From Dehalococcoidia bacterium (GTDB lineage Bacteria; Chloroflexota; Dehalococcoidia; Dehalococcoidales; W498), in NCBI GenBank assembly GCA_011170285.1, contig DUEE01000001.1, forward strand, positions 1 through 64,000: a stretch of 64,000 nucleotides of DNA, given 5' to 3'. The number at the start of each line of letters is the position of its first letter. Position 1 is the first letter of the stretch. Below are positions 35,529-44,663 of this stretch, one piece after another. The notes beneath the pieces were generated by a model, which had not been told where the DNA came from, made no database searches, and saw nothing but the letters and a program-made list of their open reading frames with translations. The position numbers and the translations under genes were made by a program.

Positions 35529-37238
35529 ATGAAGATGACAGGTGCCCAGATTATATGTGAGGGCTTAGTAAGAGAGGGAGTAGAGGTTATATTTGGTATC
35601 CTTGGTGGGGCTGTCTTACCACTATATGATACCTTACCTCAGTATCCTCAGCTTCGCCATATTTTGACGCGCCATGAGCAAGGCGCTGCCCACGCTGCTG
35701 AGGGTTATGCCAGAGCCACAGGAAAGGTAGGAGTATGCATGGCAACCTCTGGTCCCGGGGCAACTAACCTAGTAACCGGTATTGCTGATGCCTACCTTGA
35801 TTCAGTACCTCTAGTAGCTATAACCGGTCAGGTAGCCAGACCCTTTATTGGTAAAGATGCTTTTCAGGAAATAGATATTACTGGTATCACTCTACCTATT
35901 ACCAAGCATAACTATGTTGCCCTTGATGTGGGTTCACTGGCCAGAATAGTCAAGGAGGCTTTTTATTTAGCCGGGAGTGGGCGACCCGGACCAGTGCTTA
36001 TTGATCTGCCGAGAGATGTTCAAATAGACCAGGTAGAATTTCATTACCCCAGTCGGGTGAATCTGCCCGGTTATAAGCCACCGCTTCAGGGGCATTCGGT
36101 ACAAATTAAGAAGGCAGCCAAGCTTATAGATGAGGCTGAGCGACCGCTTATAATTGCAGGTAGGGGAGTAATTGTCTCAGGGGCATATAATGAGCTTAAG
36201 CAGTTAGCTGAGACAGCACAAATAGCGGTGATTACTACCTTGTTAGGCATTAGTTGTTTCCCTGAGTCTCATATTCTGAGTTTTGGTATGCTGGGTATGC
36301 ATGGTATGGCTTATGCCAATATGGCGGTTGATGCTGCTGATGTCATCATTGCTATCGGGATGAGGTTTGATGATAGAGCTACAGCTAAGGTTAGTGCCTT
36401 TGCTCCTCATGCCCGCATTATTCATATTGATATTGACCCAGCCGAAATCGGTAAGAATGTGCGTGTGGATGTGCCGATAGTTGGTGATGTGAAGGCTGTT
36501 CTAAGTGCATTAAATAAACAGGTTATCTCTACCGAGCATATTGATTGGCTTCACCAGCTTGATGATTGGCGTAAGGAGCATCCTTCAACAGTAATTAGGG
36601 GTAGTGAAGAGCTCCTGCCTCAGTATGTCATTCGCCAGATATATGAGTCAACCAGGGGTCAGGCTATTATTGTTACCGGGGTAGGGCAGAATCAGATGTG
36701 GGCAGCTCAACACTACTGGTATAATAAGCCAAATAGCTTAATCTCTTCAGGTGGATTAGGGACTATGGGATTTGAGCTTCCGGCAGCTATGGGGGCTAAG
36801 GTAGGCTGTCCTGATGAGATTGTTTGGTGTGTTGCCGGCGATGGTGGCTTTCAGATGACTATTCAGGAGTTAGCCACCATAGTTCAGGAGAAAGTAGCAG
36901 TTAAGATAGCCATTATTAATAATGGCTATCTGGGAATGGTTAGGCAATGGCAGGAGTTGTTTTACGGAAGGCGGTATGTAGCTACACCACTATCTGGTCC
37001 TGACTTTGTTAAGATTGCTCAGGCATATGGTCTTCCCGGGTTAAGGGTTACTCGTAAGGAAGAGGTAGCCCCAGCTATTGAGGAAGCTATGGAGTATCAG
37101 GGTCCTTTCTTAATAGATTTCATGGTAGAACCGGAGGAGAATGTTTATCCCATGGTATTACCAGGGGCATCTTTAGCTGAAGTACTTGAAGAACCTAAGG
37201 GGGAGGTGGCAGCATGGCCGCGACGAAGCACACCCTAG
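35529..37238 (+). CDS. ilvB: Acetolactate synthase large subunit
   Basis: This 569-residue thiamine-diphosphate enzyme condenses pyruvate to acetolactate or with 2-ketobutyrate to acetohydroxybutyrate. It shows the ThDP Glu in THILTRHEQGAAHAAEGYAR-like context, SGPGATNLVTGIADAYLDS, GRPGPVLIDLPRDVQ and the GDGGFQMTIQEL metal site with NNGYLGMVRQWQELFY. It overlaps ilvN by 25 bases. AGGGAGA precedes the ATG. Confidence 0.96.
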   Translation: MKMTGAQIICEGLVREGVEVIFGILGGAVLPLYDTLPQYPQLRHILTRHEQGAAHAAEGYARATGKVGVCMATSGPGATNLVTGIADAYLDSVPLVAITGQVARPFIGKDAFQEIDITGITLPITKHNYVALDVGSLARIVKEAFYLAGSGRPGPVLIDLPRDVQIDQVEFHYPSRVNLPGYKPPLQGHSVQIKKAAKLIDEAERPLIIAGRGVIVSGAYNELKQLAETAQIAVITTLLGISCFPESHILSFGMLGMHGMAYANMAVDAADVIIAIGMRFDDRATAKVSAFAPHARIIHIDIDPAEIGKNVRVDVPIVGDVKAVLSALNKQVISTEHIDWLHQLDDWRKEHPSTVIRGSEELLPQYVIRQIYESTRGQAIIVTGVGQNQMWAAQHYWYNKPNSLISSGGLGTMGFELPAAMGAKVGCPDEIVWCVAGDGGFQMTIQELATIVQEKVAVKIAIINNGYLGMVRQWQELFYGRRYVATPLSGPDFVKIAQAYGLPGLRVTRKEEVAPAIEEAMEYQGPFLIDFMVEPEENVYPMVLPGASLAEVLEEPKGEVAAWPRRSTP

Positions 37239-37762
37239 TTGCTCTGGTGGAGAACAAGCCCGGAGTGCTTAACCGTATGGCAAGCCTTTTTAGAAGGCGG
37301 GGCTTTAATATTGAGAGCATTGCTGTAGGGCATAGTGAAGTGCCTCATCTATCACGCATGACTATCGTTGTTGATGGTTCAACCGCGATGGTGGAACAGG
37401 TTAGAAAGCAATTAGATAAGGTCATAGATGTGGTCAGGGTGTCTGATATTACTGGAGACGACACAGTTGACCGTGAACTGGCACTCATAAAAGTAAAAGC
37501 CACCTCTTCTACCAGAAACGAGATTATTGAGATTGTGGACATATTCAGGGCGAGTATAGTAGATGTTGCCTCTGGCTCGCTAACAATTGAGGTTACCGGT
37601 GACGAGGATAAAATCAATTCCTTATTTAATTTGCTTCGTAGTTTTGGTATTAAGGAAATAGCCAGGACAGGTCGTATCGCCATGACCCGCGGAGCTTCAG
37701 GCTCGCTATCGGTAGAAGAAAGTTTATCTAAGGCTCGTAACAAAAGACAAAAAACAGCTTAA
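37214..37762 (+). CDS. ilvN: Acetolactate synthase small (regulatory) subunit
   Basis: This 182-residue protein has an N-terminal ACT domain (TLVALVENKPGVLNRMASLF, RRGFNIESIAVG) and the C-terminal small-subunit domain (RELALIKVKA, FGIKEIARTGRIAMTRG). It binds valine for feedback control of IlvB and stimulates catalysis. ATG 37214 lies within the end of ilvB after GGGGGAGG. Confidence 0.95.
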   Translation: MAATKHTLVALVENKPGVLNRMASLFRRRGFNIESIAVGHSEVPHLSRMTIVVDGSTAMVEQVRKQLDKVIDVVRVSDITGDDTVDRELALIKVKATSSTRNEIIEIVDIFRASIVDVASGSLTIEVTGDEDKINSLFNLLRSFGIKEIARTGRIAMTRGASGSLSVEESLSKARNKRQKTA

Positions 37763-37783
37763 AAATAAAGGAGGCGATAGATT

Positions 37784-38776
37784 ATGGCTACAATATATTA
37801 TGACAGTGATTGTAATTTGAGATTACTTGAAGGGAAGGTAGTGGGGATTATCGGCTATGGAAGTCAAGGGCATGCCCAGGCTCAAAACCTTAGGGATAGT
37901 GGTTGCCAGGTATTGGTGGCTGAGGCTGAGGGTAGTAAGGGTTGGAAGAACGCCAAAGAGGCTGGCTTCGGGGTACTAGAGGCGGCTGATGTAGCCAAGG
38001 AAGCTGATATTATTGTTATGCTGGTTCCTGACACCTTGCAGCGAGACATCTATTATGGCTCAATTGAAAAGAGGCTAGCTCCGGGCAATATGCTGGTGTT
38101 TGCTCATGGCTTCAATATACATTATGGGCAAATTATACCACCATCAGACATTGATGTTACTATGATAGCTCCCAAATGCCCAGGGCATATGCTACGGCAG
38201 CTCTATACTGGAGGGATAGGACCGCCAGCGCTGGTGGCGGTCCATCAGGACGCTTCAGGTAAGGCAAAGGATATAGCCCTTGCCTATGCTAAGGGTATCG
38301 GCTGTAGCCGAGCCGGCGTTCTTGAAACTACCTTTGACGAGGAGACAGAGACCGACCTTTTTGGTGAGCAGACGGTGCTATGTGGTGGGGTTTCAGCTTT
38401 GGTGAAGGCTGCCTTTGAGACGCTAGTTGAGGCTGGCTATCAGCCGGAGATAGCTTATTTTGAATGTTTCCACGAGCTTAAGCTTATCGTTGACTTGATG
38501 TATCAGGGGGGATTGGGTTATATGCGCTACTCAGTCAGTGATACCGCCGAGTATGGTGATTATACTCGTGGACCACGGGTTATTGATGATATGATTAAAG
38601 ATGAGATGGCGCAAATCCTGACCGAGATTCAGGATGGCAGCTTTGCCAAAGAGTGGATTTTGGAAAACCAGGCTGGTCGCCCGGTCTATAATGCCCTGAA
38701 GCGCCAGGATGAAGAACACCTCATTGAGGAAGTAGGTGCTGAGCTTCGCCAGATGATGCCGTGGCTGAAGGGATGA
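37784..38776 (+). CDS. ilvC: Ketol-acid reductoisomerase
   Basis: This 330-residue class I KARI converts acetolactate to dihydroxyisovalerate. The NAD(P) loop is [20 protein letters not shown]; metal ligands are in [19 protein letters not shown] and [20 protein letters not shown] strong AAAGGAGGCGA precedes the ATG. It follows ilvN by 21 bases. Confidence 0.97.
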   Translation: MATIYYDSDCNLRLLEGKVVGIIGYGSQGHAQAQNLRDSGCQVLVAEAEGSKGWKNAKEAGFGVLEAADVAKEADIIVMLVPDTLQRDIYYGSIEKRLAPGNMLVFAHGFNIHYGQIIPPSDIDVTMIAPKCPGHMLRQLYTGGIGPPALVAVHQDASGKAKDIALAYAKGIGCSRAGVLETTFDEETETDLFGEQTVLCGGVSALVKAAFETLVEAGYQPEIAYFECFHELKLIVDLMYQGGLGYMRYSVSDTAEYGDYTRGPRVIDDMIKDEMAQILTEIQDGSFAKEWILENQAGRPVYNALKRQDEEHLIEEVGAELRQMMPWLKG

Positions 38777-38801
38777 GATACCCATATTGGAGGTGATAGA
38801 G

Positions 38802-39023
38802 TTGGATAGTGAAGTAAAATCGGCGCAAGAAGCTACACAAGTAGCCCAGTCAGTTCTCGAAGCGGAATATGGATTTAGACGTCCAATTAAAGCTCAAAAG
38901 ATTGAGGATATTTGGTATGTGCAAATCGATGTGGGTGTTTTTAAGCCACGAATAGCAAACTTCAAGGTAGACGCTAAGATGGGGGTCGTCTTGGAGTACG
39001 AGGTTCCTGCAGAGGGTAGCTAA
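38802..39023 (+). CDS. Small conserved hypothetical protein
   Basis: This 73-residue acidic alpha/beta protein (MDSEVKSAQEATQVAQSV...) has a pattern of one helix then three strands ending in KMGVVLEYEVP, reminiscent of PepSY-like folds. TTG 38802 is chosen because GGAGGTG lies 6 bases upstream. It sits between ilvC and a PaREP1-like gene. Function unknown. Confidence 0.6.
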   Translation: MDSEVKSAQEATQVAQSVLEAEYGFRRPIKAQKIEDIWYVQIDVGVFKPRIANFKVDAKMGVVLEYEVPAEGS

Positions 39024-39030
39024 TCTGGAG

Positions 39031-39414
39031 ATGAAGAGGGTAGTAGAAAGATATGAAGCTCAGAGTAGGCATTATTTGGATAATGCTGCTGCTTCTATTC
39101 GTAAAGGCGACATCGGGAAAGCAAGCGAATTTCTGTGGGGCAGTATGGCCGAGGCAGTAAAGGCAGTGGCTGCCAGCAAAGGAATAACATTTTATAGCCA
39201 CAGAAGGTTAAAGGAGTATGCTTCTGAATTAGCCAGGGAACTTCAAGACAAGAGTATATTTGATACCTTTGCTCATGCTAACTCACTGCATAGCAACTTT
39301 TATGAGTGCGAACTCGAATTAAGGGATGTCCTTAGAGTAGCAGAGGAAGTAAGGTCAACGGTGGGTAAATTGCTTAGACTCATTCCAGAACGGGAATCCA
39401 CTAGTGAGGAATAG
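39031..39414 (+). CDS. PaREP1/HEPN-like helical protein
   Basis: This 127-residue all-helical protein has RYEAQSRHYLDNAAASIRKG, LWGSMAEAVKAVAASKGI and FDTFAHANSLHSNFYE, the pattern of PaREP1/PaREP8-type families that are common in archaea and related to HEPN domains. The RxxxxH of nuclease HEPNs is not clearly present. It lies 7 bases after the small gene and 3 bases before leuA, inside the branched-chain operon, without a clear functional link. Confidence 0.65.
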   Translation: MKRVVERYEAQSRHYLDNAAASIRKGDIGKASEFLWGSMAEAVKAVAASKGITFYSHRRLKEYASELARELQDKSIFDTFAHANSLHSNFYECELELRDVLRVAEEVRSTVGKLLRLIPERESTSEE

Positions 39415-39417
39415 ACA

Positions 39418-40938
39418 ATGGATAGAGTAACTATATTTGATACTACCTTGAGAGATGGGGAACAGGCGGCAGGGGGAACATTAAATGTCCCAGAGAAACT
39501 GGAGATTGCCAGGCAACTAGAGAACCTTGGAGTGGATGTTATTGAGGCCGGCTTTCCTATTAGCTCCCCAAGCGACTTTGAGGCAGTAAAGATCATTGCT
39601 AAAGAGGTTCGCACCCCTATAATCTGTGGTCTAGCTCGGGCTCGCCCTGAAGACATCGACCGAGCTTGGGAAGCACTTAAGGAGGCGGAACATCCCCGGA
39701 TACATACCTTTCTGTCGGCTTCGGATATACACCTCGTTTATCAGTTAAAAAAGAGCCGCGACGAGGTTTTACAAATGGCTCGGGAAATGGTAGCCAGGGC
39801 TAAGACATATACTGATGATATAGAGTTCTCACCAATGGATGCCAGCCGAACTGAACACAAGTATATCTATCTTATCCTTGAGGCAGTTATTGACGCTGGC
39901 GCCACTACGGTAAATATTCCTGATACCGTGGGCTATGCCATCCCCGATGAGTTTGGCAACCTCATTGAGGGAATATTTAAAAATGTGCCCAATATTGACC
40001 GGGCGATAGTTAGTGTTCATTGCCACGATGACCTGGGTCTGGCGGTAGCTAATAGCCTGGAGTCAATAAAGAGGGGGGCAAGACAGGTGGAGTGTACCAT
40101 AAATGGTATTGGGGAAAGAGCCGGTAATGCCTCCCTTGAGGAAATTGTAATGGCTATCAAGATCCGAAACGACTTTTTTGACTTGACGACCAATGTTGAT
40201 ACTAGGCAAATTTATAAGACGAGTCGACTGGTGAGTGAGATGACCGGCTTTCCCGTTCAACCGAACAAGGCAATTATTGGGGCTAATGCTTTTCGTCATG
40301 AGTCAGGAATTCACCAGGATGGCGTAATCAAGATGCCAATAACCTATGAGATAATAGACCCAAGAATAGTAGGCATACCAGGTAGTAGCCTGGTGCTGGG
40401 TAAGCTTAGTGGGCGACATGCCTTTAGAGAGCGTCTGGCAGAATTGGGCTATAGCTTGAGTGAGGAAGGCTTTGACCGTGCCTTTTCAGTGTTTAAGGAG
40501 CTAACTGATAAAAAGAAGGAAATTACCGATAAGGATATAGAATCCCTTATCGCTGAGGAACTACGAACTGTGTCTGAGGTCTATCATCTCGACCGTATTC
40601 AGGTATCCTGCGGCGATAGGGGTATTCCCACCGCCTCAGTTAAGCTTATCGACCCTGATGGGCAGGTTCTGGCTGATGCTGCTTTGGGTACCGGTCCGGT
40701 GGATGCCGTGTGTAAGGCTATAAATCGGATAGTGGGAGTGCCTAATGTGCTTACTGAATTTAGTGTTAAATCAGTAACCGAGGGTATTGATGCTATCGGG
40801 GAGGTGCTGATTAGGATAGAGAGTGATGGTGTAACCTATACCGGGCGAGGCGCTGATACCGATATTATTGTCGCCAGTGCCAAAGCTTATATGAATGCCC
40901 TCAATAGGTTACTGGCGGCTAAGAAGGCAGGGGCGTAG
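39418..40938 (+). CDS. leuA: 2-isopropylmalate synthase
   Basis: This 506-residue enzyme condenses acetyl-CoA with 2-ketoisovalerate to start leucine synthesis. The HMGL-like barrel has [33 protein letters not shown] metal histidines, [17 protein letters not shown] and [11 protein letters not shown]. The C-terminal LeuA dimer regulatory domain starts near residue 370 ([16 protein letters not shown]) and confers leucine feedback. ATG follows GAGG by 8 bases. Confidence 0.95.
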   Translation: MDRVTIFDTTLRDGEQAAGGTLNVPEKLEIARQLENLGVDVIEAGFPISSPSDFEAVKIIAKEVRTPIICGLARARPEDIDRAWEALKEAEHPRIHTFLSASDIHLVYQLKKSRDEVLQMAREMVARAKTYTDDIEFSPMDASRTEHKYIYLILEAVIDAGATTVNIPDTVGYAIPDEFGNLIEGIFKNVPNIDRAIVSVHCHDDLGLAVANSLESIKRGARQVECTINGIGERAGNASLEEIVMAIKIRNDFFDLTTNVDTRQIYKTSRLVSEMTGFPVQPNKAIIGANAFRHESGIHQDGVIKMPITYEIIDPRIVGIPGSSLVLGKLSGRHAFRERLAELGYSLSEEGFDRAFSVFKELTDKKKEITDKDIESLIAEELRTVSEVYHLDRIQVSCGDRGIPTASVKLIDPDGQVLADAALGTGPVDAVCKAINRIVGVPNVLTEFSVKSVTEGIDAIGEVLIRIESDGVTYTGRGADTDIIVASAKAYMNALNRLLAAKKAGA

Positions 40939-40960
40939 GTTTTTATCTGGAGGTATTGAG

Positions 40961-41331
40961 GTGGCAATTGATATAGAGATGATTCTGCGCCTGCCATTGG
41001 CGACAGCACTGGGAGCTATTATTAGCTATCAGGGGCGAGAGCCGGCAAGTGGGCTGGCTTGAGAACTCATACTCTCATTTGTTTTGGTACTGCCCTATTC
41101 ACTGTAGCTTCTCTTTATAGATTTGGTGAGATAGCTGTCCAAGTTTTGGTAGCTGCTGGAATAGTGGCTGCCGTTGTGCTGGCCGCCGGTGCTGGTTTAT
41201 TCTTGATTTCAGTGGTTACCGCAATTTTCATATTGATTATATTATTTCTGCTATCCTATTCGTTGACAGCCTGTCTTAAGCCTAGTTTGTTAATCATTCC
41301 AGAGAAAGGGGACTATATTGACCTTAGCTGA
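40961..41331 (+). pseudogene. Decayed MgtC/SapB-family membrane protein
   Basis: GTG 40961, with GGAGGT upstream, opens a frame AIDIEMILRLPLATALGAII then GREPASGLA and a TGA at 41060. The family sequence continues in another frame as AGLRTHTLICFGTALFTVAS, so a frameshift lies near 41045-41055. The part that should hold the family's SGIGFLGAG and TTAATLW segments is missing; the frame goes directly to AGAGLFLISVVTAIFILIIL. A frameshift plus an internal deletion makes it nonfunctional. Its end overlaps the leuC start by 14 bases. Confidence 0.7.
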
Positions 41332-42574
41332 GAAAATACTGGCTGCCCATACCGATAAGAAGCAGGTAAGCTCTGGCGAATTCATAAATGTCAGGGTAGA
41401 CCTAATTTTAGCGAATGATATTACGGCTCCCATTGCTATAAGAGAGTTTCAGCGGATTGGAGTACAAAAGGTCTTTGATGCTAAAAAGGTAGTGATGGTA
41501 CCTGACCACTTCGTGCCTAATAAGGATATTGCCTCTGCCGAACAGGCTAAGCTGATGCGGGAGTTTGCCTATGAGCAGGGAATAATATACTTTGAGGTAG
41601 GTCAAATGGGTATTGAGCATGTGCTCCTACCCGAGCAAGGCTTGGTGCTACCCGGGGATGTAATTATTGGGGCTGATTCACACACCTGTACTTATGGTGC
41701 TTTAGGTAACTTCGCTACTGGTATGGGGTCGACTGATATCGCTGCGGCTATGGCAACTGGTGATATCTGGATGAAAGTGCCGCCCACTATTAAGCTGGTT
41801 TACCACGAGCGTTTGGCAAAATGGGTAAGTGGTAAAGACTTAATCTTATATACTATCGGCAATATTGGTGTCGATGGAGCACTTTATTCGGCGATGGAGT
41901 TTGCTGGTGAGGCAATAGATTCCTTATCTATGGATGGACGATTTACTATGGCTAATATGGCTATTGAAGCTGGAGCTAAGGCAGGAATTTTCAGAGTGGA
42001 TAATAAGACACAGCTTTACATAAAGCCTCGAGCCAAACGTCCCTACTTGGTCTATGAACCTGATAATGATGCTAAATATTCGCAGGTCATTGAATATGAT
42101 TCCTCTAGTATTGAGCCTCAAGTTGCCTTGCCCCATTCACCAGCCAACGCTAAGCCGATTAGTCAGGTAGGAGATGTTGAGATAGACCAGGTGGTGATTG
42201 GTAGCTGCACCAATGGTCGCCTTGAGGATTTACGAATTACTGGTGAAATATTAAAAAGAAGCAAGGTTCACCCTAGGCTGCGGTGTATTATTCTTCCTGG
42301 CTCGCAACAAGTATATCTAGATGCCCTAACTGAAGGATTAATAGAAGTCTTTATTAGGGCTGGTGCCGTGGTCAGTACCCCGACCTGTGGTCCTTGTCTT
42401 GGTGGACACATGGGGGTTCTGGCTGCTGGTGAGCGTTGCCTATCGACCACCAACCGCAACTTTGTGGGCAGGATGGGCAGCCCTAAATCAGAGGTCTATC
42501 TGGCAAATCCTGCCGTTGCTGCCGCCAGCGCTATCGCCGGTAGGATTGTCAGCCCAGAGGAGGTTTTGGCGTAG
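41318..42574 (+). CDS. leuC: 3-isopropylmalate dehydratase large subunit
   Basis: This 418-residue aconitase-family protein isomerises isopropylmalate (and citramalate-derived intermediates). The 4Fe-4S cysteines are in [10 protein letters not shown] and [33 protein letters not shown] is also present. It is the shorter archaeal/bacterial LeuC type 2. The TTG start at 41318 is preceded by AAAGGGGA. LeuD, its partner, is unusually distant (about 2.1 kb). Confidence 0.95.
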   Translation: MTLAEKILAAHTDKKQVSSGEFINVRVDLILANDITAPIAIREFQRIGVQKVFDAKKVVMVPDHFVPNKDIASAEQAKLMREFAYEQGIIYFEVGQMGIEHVLLPEQGLVLPGDVIIGADSHTCTYGALGNFATGMGSTDIAAAMATGDIWMKVPPTIKLVYHERLAKWVSGKDLILYTIGNIGVDGALYSAMEFAGEAIDSLSMDGRFTMANMAIEAGAKAGIFRVDNKTQLYIKPRAKRPYLVYEPDNDAKYSQVIEYDSSSIEPQVALPHSPANAKPISQVGDVEIDQVVIGSCTNGRLEDLRITGEILKRSKVHPRLRCIILPGSQQVYLDALTEGLIEVFIRAGAVVSTPTCGPCLGGHMGVLAAGERCLSTTNRNFVGRMGSPKSEVYLANPAVAAASAIAGRIVSPEEVLA

Positions 42575-42575
42575 A

Positions 42576-42629
42576 GGCAAAAAACCACCAAGGGTGAAAG
42601 AATTTGAGAGAGCTTTTCAGGAATTGTAA
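42576..42629 (+). repeat. Protein-tail fragment repeat, copy 1
   Basis: Immediately after the leuC stop, 17 codons read GKKPPRVKEFERAFQEL then TAA. A second copy at 43163-43216 shares 11 of 17 residues. No start belongs to either, so they look like remnants of the 3' end of a lost gene. Confidence 0.5.
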
Positions 42630-42653
42630 TGACTGGGGCGGGAAAGACTGAAT

Positions 42654-43184
42654 ATGATGAGATGGGCGAAAAAGAATATCTTCTGGAGCACGCTCCTGAC
42701 TGTCCTGTGTATTGTCTGTTTTCCGGTCAATCCTCTCATCTTAACCGGCGTTGTGAAGACCAACTATTGTCCCCCATTATTCATCATTGGGTGGGTGGTC
42801 TGGGCTTTTGGTATGGTACTGGTAATGGCGCCCATAGTTATGTTCCCACGCCGAGGTGGGGTTGCCAAGGGAAAATCCTTTGTGAATACCACTCGCCTGG
42901 TTGATACCGGAATTTATGCCATAGTCAGGCACCCGCAATACACGGGTGGGATTTACGCCATATTCATCACTACACTATTATGGTATCCACACTGGTTATT
43001 CGGGCTGCTTGGTGCCATAGGCACGGTGGCTATCTACGTGAGCTGTAGAGAGGAAGACCAGCGCCTTATTGAAAAATTTGGCGACGACTACATACGCTAT
43101 ATACAAAAAGTACCACGGATGAATTTCTTTGTAGGGTTGATACGGCTACTGCGAAGCAGAACGGCAAAAAGCCACCAAAAGTAG
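42654..43184 (+). CDS. Isoprenylcysteine carboxyl methyltransferase-like (PEMT/ICMT) membrane protein
   Basis: This 176-residue protein has about four membrane segments and the family signature RLVDTGIYAIVRHPQYTGGI, followed by EEDQRLIEKFGDDYIRYIQK. These proteins methylate lipids or small hydrophobic acceptors using SAM; the substrate is unknown in bacteria. It lies between leuC and leuD, flanked by two copies of a GKKPP protein-tail fragment, and probably arrived as a cassette. Confidence 0.85.
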   Translation: MMRWAKKNIFWSTLLTVLCIVCFPVNPLILTGVVKTNYCPPLFIIGWVVWAFGMVLVMAPIVMFPRRGGVAKGKSFVNTTRLVDTGIYAIVRHPQYTGGIYAIFITTLLWYPHWLFGLLGAIGTVAIYVSCREEDQRLIEKFGDDYIRYIQKVPRMNFFVGLIRLLRSRTAKSHQK

Positions 43185-43216
43185 AGGACTTTGAAGAGGC
43201 TTTGGTAGAATTATGA
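43163..43216 (+). repeat. Protein-tail fragment repeat, copy 2
   Basis: This is GKKPPKVEDFEEALVEL then TGA, in a frame different from the overlapping end of the ICMT-like gene. It is paired with the copy after leuC, 587 bases upstream. Confidence 0.5.
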
Positions 43217-43236
43217 TTTTTTAAAAGATACGAATA

Positions 43237-43947
43237 ATGAAGAACCAATATTTTGGAGATAATAAAGATCTATTTAAATATGACCTAATACTACGAGTCA
43301 TTGAAGAGACTCGTTCCCTTACTCATTTTACATTCATCCCAATGCTTACAGAGAATAATGGCAAAGGGCACGGTGAAGATGACGACCGCAAGAAAGCAAA
43401 AGCAGGGACAAATAATACTGAGTTGGTGAAATTCTTAGATGAATGCAGAAGAACAGGTAAAAGAGATATTAAGCAACTAAAAAGCTTCTTAAAAAAACGC
43501 ATCCCTAAGATGAGAATTTATTACGGAAAGGACAATTATTTTTCTCATGAGCAAAGAGAGAAATACTTTGAGCAAATAGCGGATGAACTTTTGCCAAAAT
43601 CTCTAGTTTTCGTCGACCCTGATACGGGATTACAAATCAAGAGTTCGAGTAAAGAACATATATTATATTCTGAAGTTAAAACCTTGTATGAACATATGGA
43701 TAAGCATTCAATATTAATGATATTTCAGTACTTTCCACATGAAGCGCATGGGGAATACTTACACAAAAGAGTAAAAGAACTCAAAGGGAAGATTATAAGA
43801 GATTTGCCAATTTATATTGACCATATTGATGATGATGAAATTATATTTTTCTTCTTAACTAAGGACAAATCTATTAGGGAATCACTAAGTAAATTAATCA
43901 ATGGTTACAGGGAAACTTATAGCGAATTAAGGGTTGGGAACGCATAA
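43237..43947 (+). CDS. Conserved hypothetical protein (NQYFGD family)
   Basis: This 236-residue soluble, charged protein starts MKNQYFGDNKDLFKYDLILR and has a central LVFVDPDTGLQIKSSSKEH and SILMIFQYFPHEAHGEY. The FxDPDTG motif with surrounding strands recalls uncharacterised Rossmann-like proteins often found in mobile regions; no catalytic function can be assigned. The region is visibly richer in A and T than neighbouring leu genes, suggesting transfer. Confidence 0.7.
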   Translation: MKNQYFGDNKDLFKYDLILRVIEETRSLTHFTFIPMLTENNGKGHGEDDDRKKAKAGTNNTELVKFLDECRRTGKRDIKQLKSFLKKRIPKMRIYYGKDNYFSHEQREKYFEQIADELLPKSLVFVDPDTGLQIKSSSKEHILYSEVKTLYEHMDKHSILMIFQYFPHEAHGEYLHKRVKELKGKIIRDLPIYIDHIDDDEIIFFFLTKDKSIRESLSKLINGYRETYSELRVGNA

Positions 43948-44069
43948 TTGTAATAGTGGATAACACATGTACGGGATTCATTTACCTGGAATAAGGAGAC
44001 CGATACCTCATGCTAAAAGGTAAAGCATAAATACGGTGTAAGGGGATTAAAAGAGGCGAATACGGGGGT

Positions 44070-44096
44070 CCACACAAAAACAGTGTTTTTGTGTGG
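44070..44096 (+). repeat. Perfect 12-bp inverted repeat hairpin
   Basis: CCACACAAAAAC and GTTTTTGTGTGG surround a 3-base loop AGT. Adjacent GGGGG (44064-44068) and CCCC (44104-44107) could extend it. It lies in the leuC-leuD insertion. Confidence 0.7.
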
Positions 44097-44106
44097 TGAA
44101 AATCCC

Positions 44107-44183
44107 CTTTAAAGAACTCTCTTCCCTCTCCCCTTATAAAGGGGAGAGGGATAAAGGGTGAGGGGTTGGCAAATAATCTTCAG
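44107..44183 (+). repeat. Palindromic intergenic repeat, leu region copy
   Basis: A perfect hairpin CCCTCTCCCCTT / AAGGGGAGAGGG (44124-44150) is followed by GGGTGAGGGGTTGGCAAATAAT. It belongs to the same family as the copies near 23.0, 52.3 and 55.3 kb. Confidence 0.6.
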
Positions 44184-44304
44184 AGGAATAGGGAATACCA
44201 AACCCTATGAAGGTTCATGATATAATCAGGATGATTGAGTATGACATTAATCCGTAAGTCTAACTGTAGGAGGTTTACCTCCTAGGTGTATCCAGAGACT
44301 CCGC

Positions 44305-44403
44305 TGTCATTGCGAGGCACAAAGTGCCGAAGCAATCTTGAAGAAAGGGAGAATTTATTACTTGAGATTGCCACGTCCTTCCACCGAAGGACTCACAATG
44401 ACA
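44305..44403 (+). repeat. MITE-like element with TGTCATTG termini
   Basis: TGTCATTGCGAGGCACAAAG at the left and ACTCACAATGACA at the right form terminal inverted repeats, and GAGGCAC...GTGCC and CCTTCCACCGAAGG make inner hairpins. About 99 bases, non-coding. It overlaps the open frame extending upstream of the hicB-like gene but not its likely start. Confidence 0.6.
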
Positions 44404-44445
44404 AAAGAGTGTCTGCATTCACGGATTAAAGGGATGATGGGTGAT

Positions 44446-44655
44446 ATGTATAAGTATCTAGTTATCTTTGAGAAGGCTGATGATAATTACTCTGCCTATT
44501 CTCCAGACATACCGGGATGTATCACTACTGGGGCTACTCGTAACGAGGTAGAGAGGAACATTAGAGTGGCTATTAATTTTCATATTGAAGGTTTGGTAGA
44601 GGATGGATTTCCTCTCCCCGAGACAGTATCATTTACTGATTATATAGAGGTCTGA
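44446..44655 (+). CDS. HicB-like antitoxin-type protein (orphan)
   Basis: This protein of about 69 residues has the HicB partial RNase H fold pattern YLVIFEKADDNYSAYSPDIP, then GCITTGATRNEVERNIRVAI and HIEGLVEDGFPLPE. It has no C-terminal DNA-binding helix. ATG 44446 gives the family-typical MYKYLVIFE; ATG 44434 or 44437 are alternatives. No HicA toxin gene flanks it. It ends 8 bases before leuD. Confidence 0.75.
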   Translation: MYKYLVIFEKADDNYSAYSPDIPGCITTGATRNEVERNIRVAINFHIEGLVEDGFPLPETVSFTDYIEV

Positions 44656-44663
44656 GAGGTAGA

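Noticed and set aside
42363-42629. Open frame overlapping the end of leuC and running to GKKPPRVKEFERAFQEL
   Set aside because: Most of it is an out-of-frame reading of leuC. Only the last 17 codons resemble a protein tail and are listed as a repeat fragment.
42629-42904. Open frame overlapping the ICMT-like gene
   Set aside because: It is a shadow frame of the ICMT-like gene, whose membrane pattern and RHPQYTGG signature are clear in the other frame.
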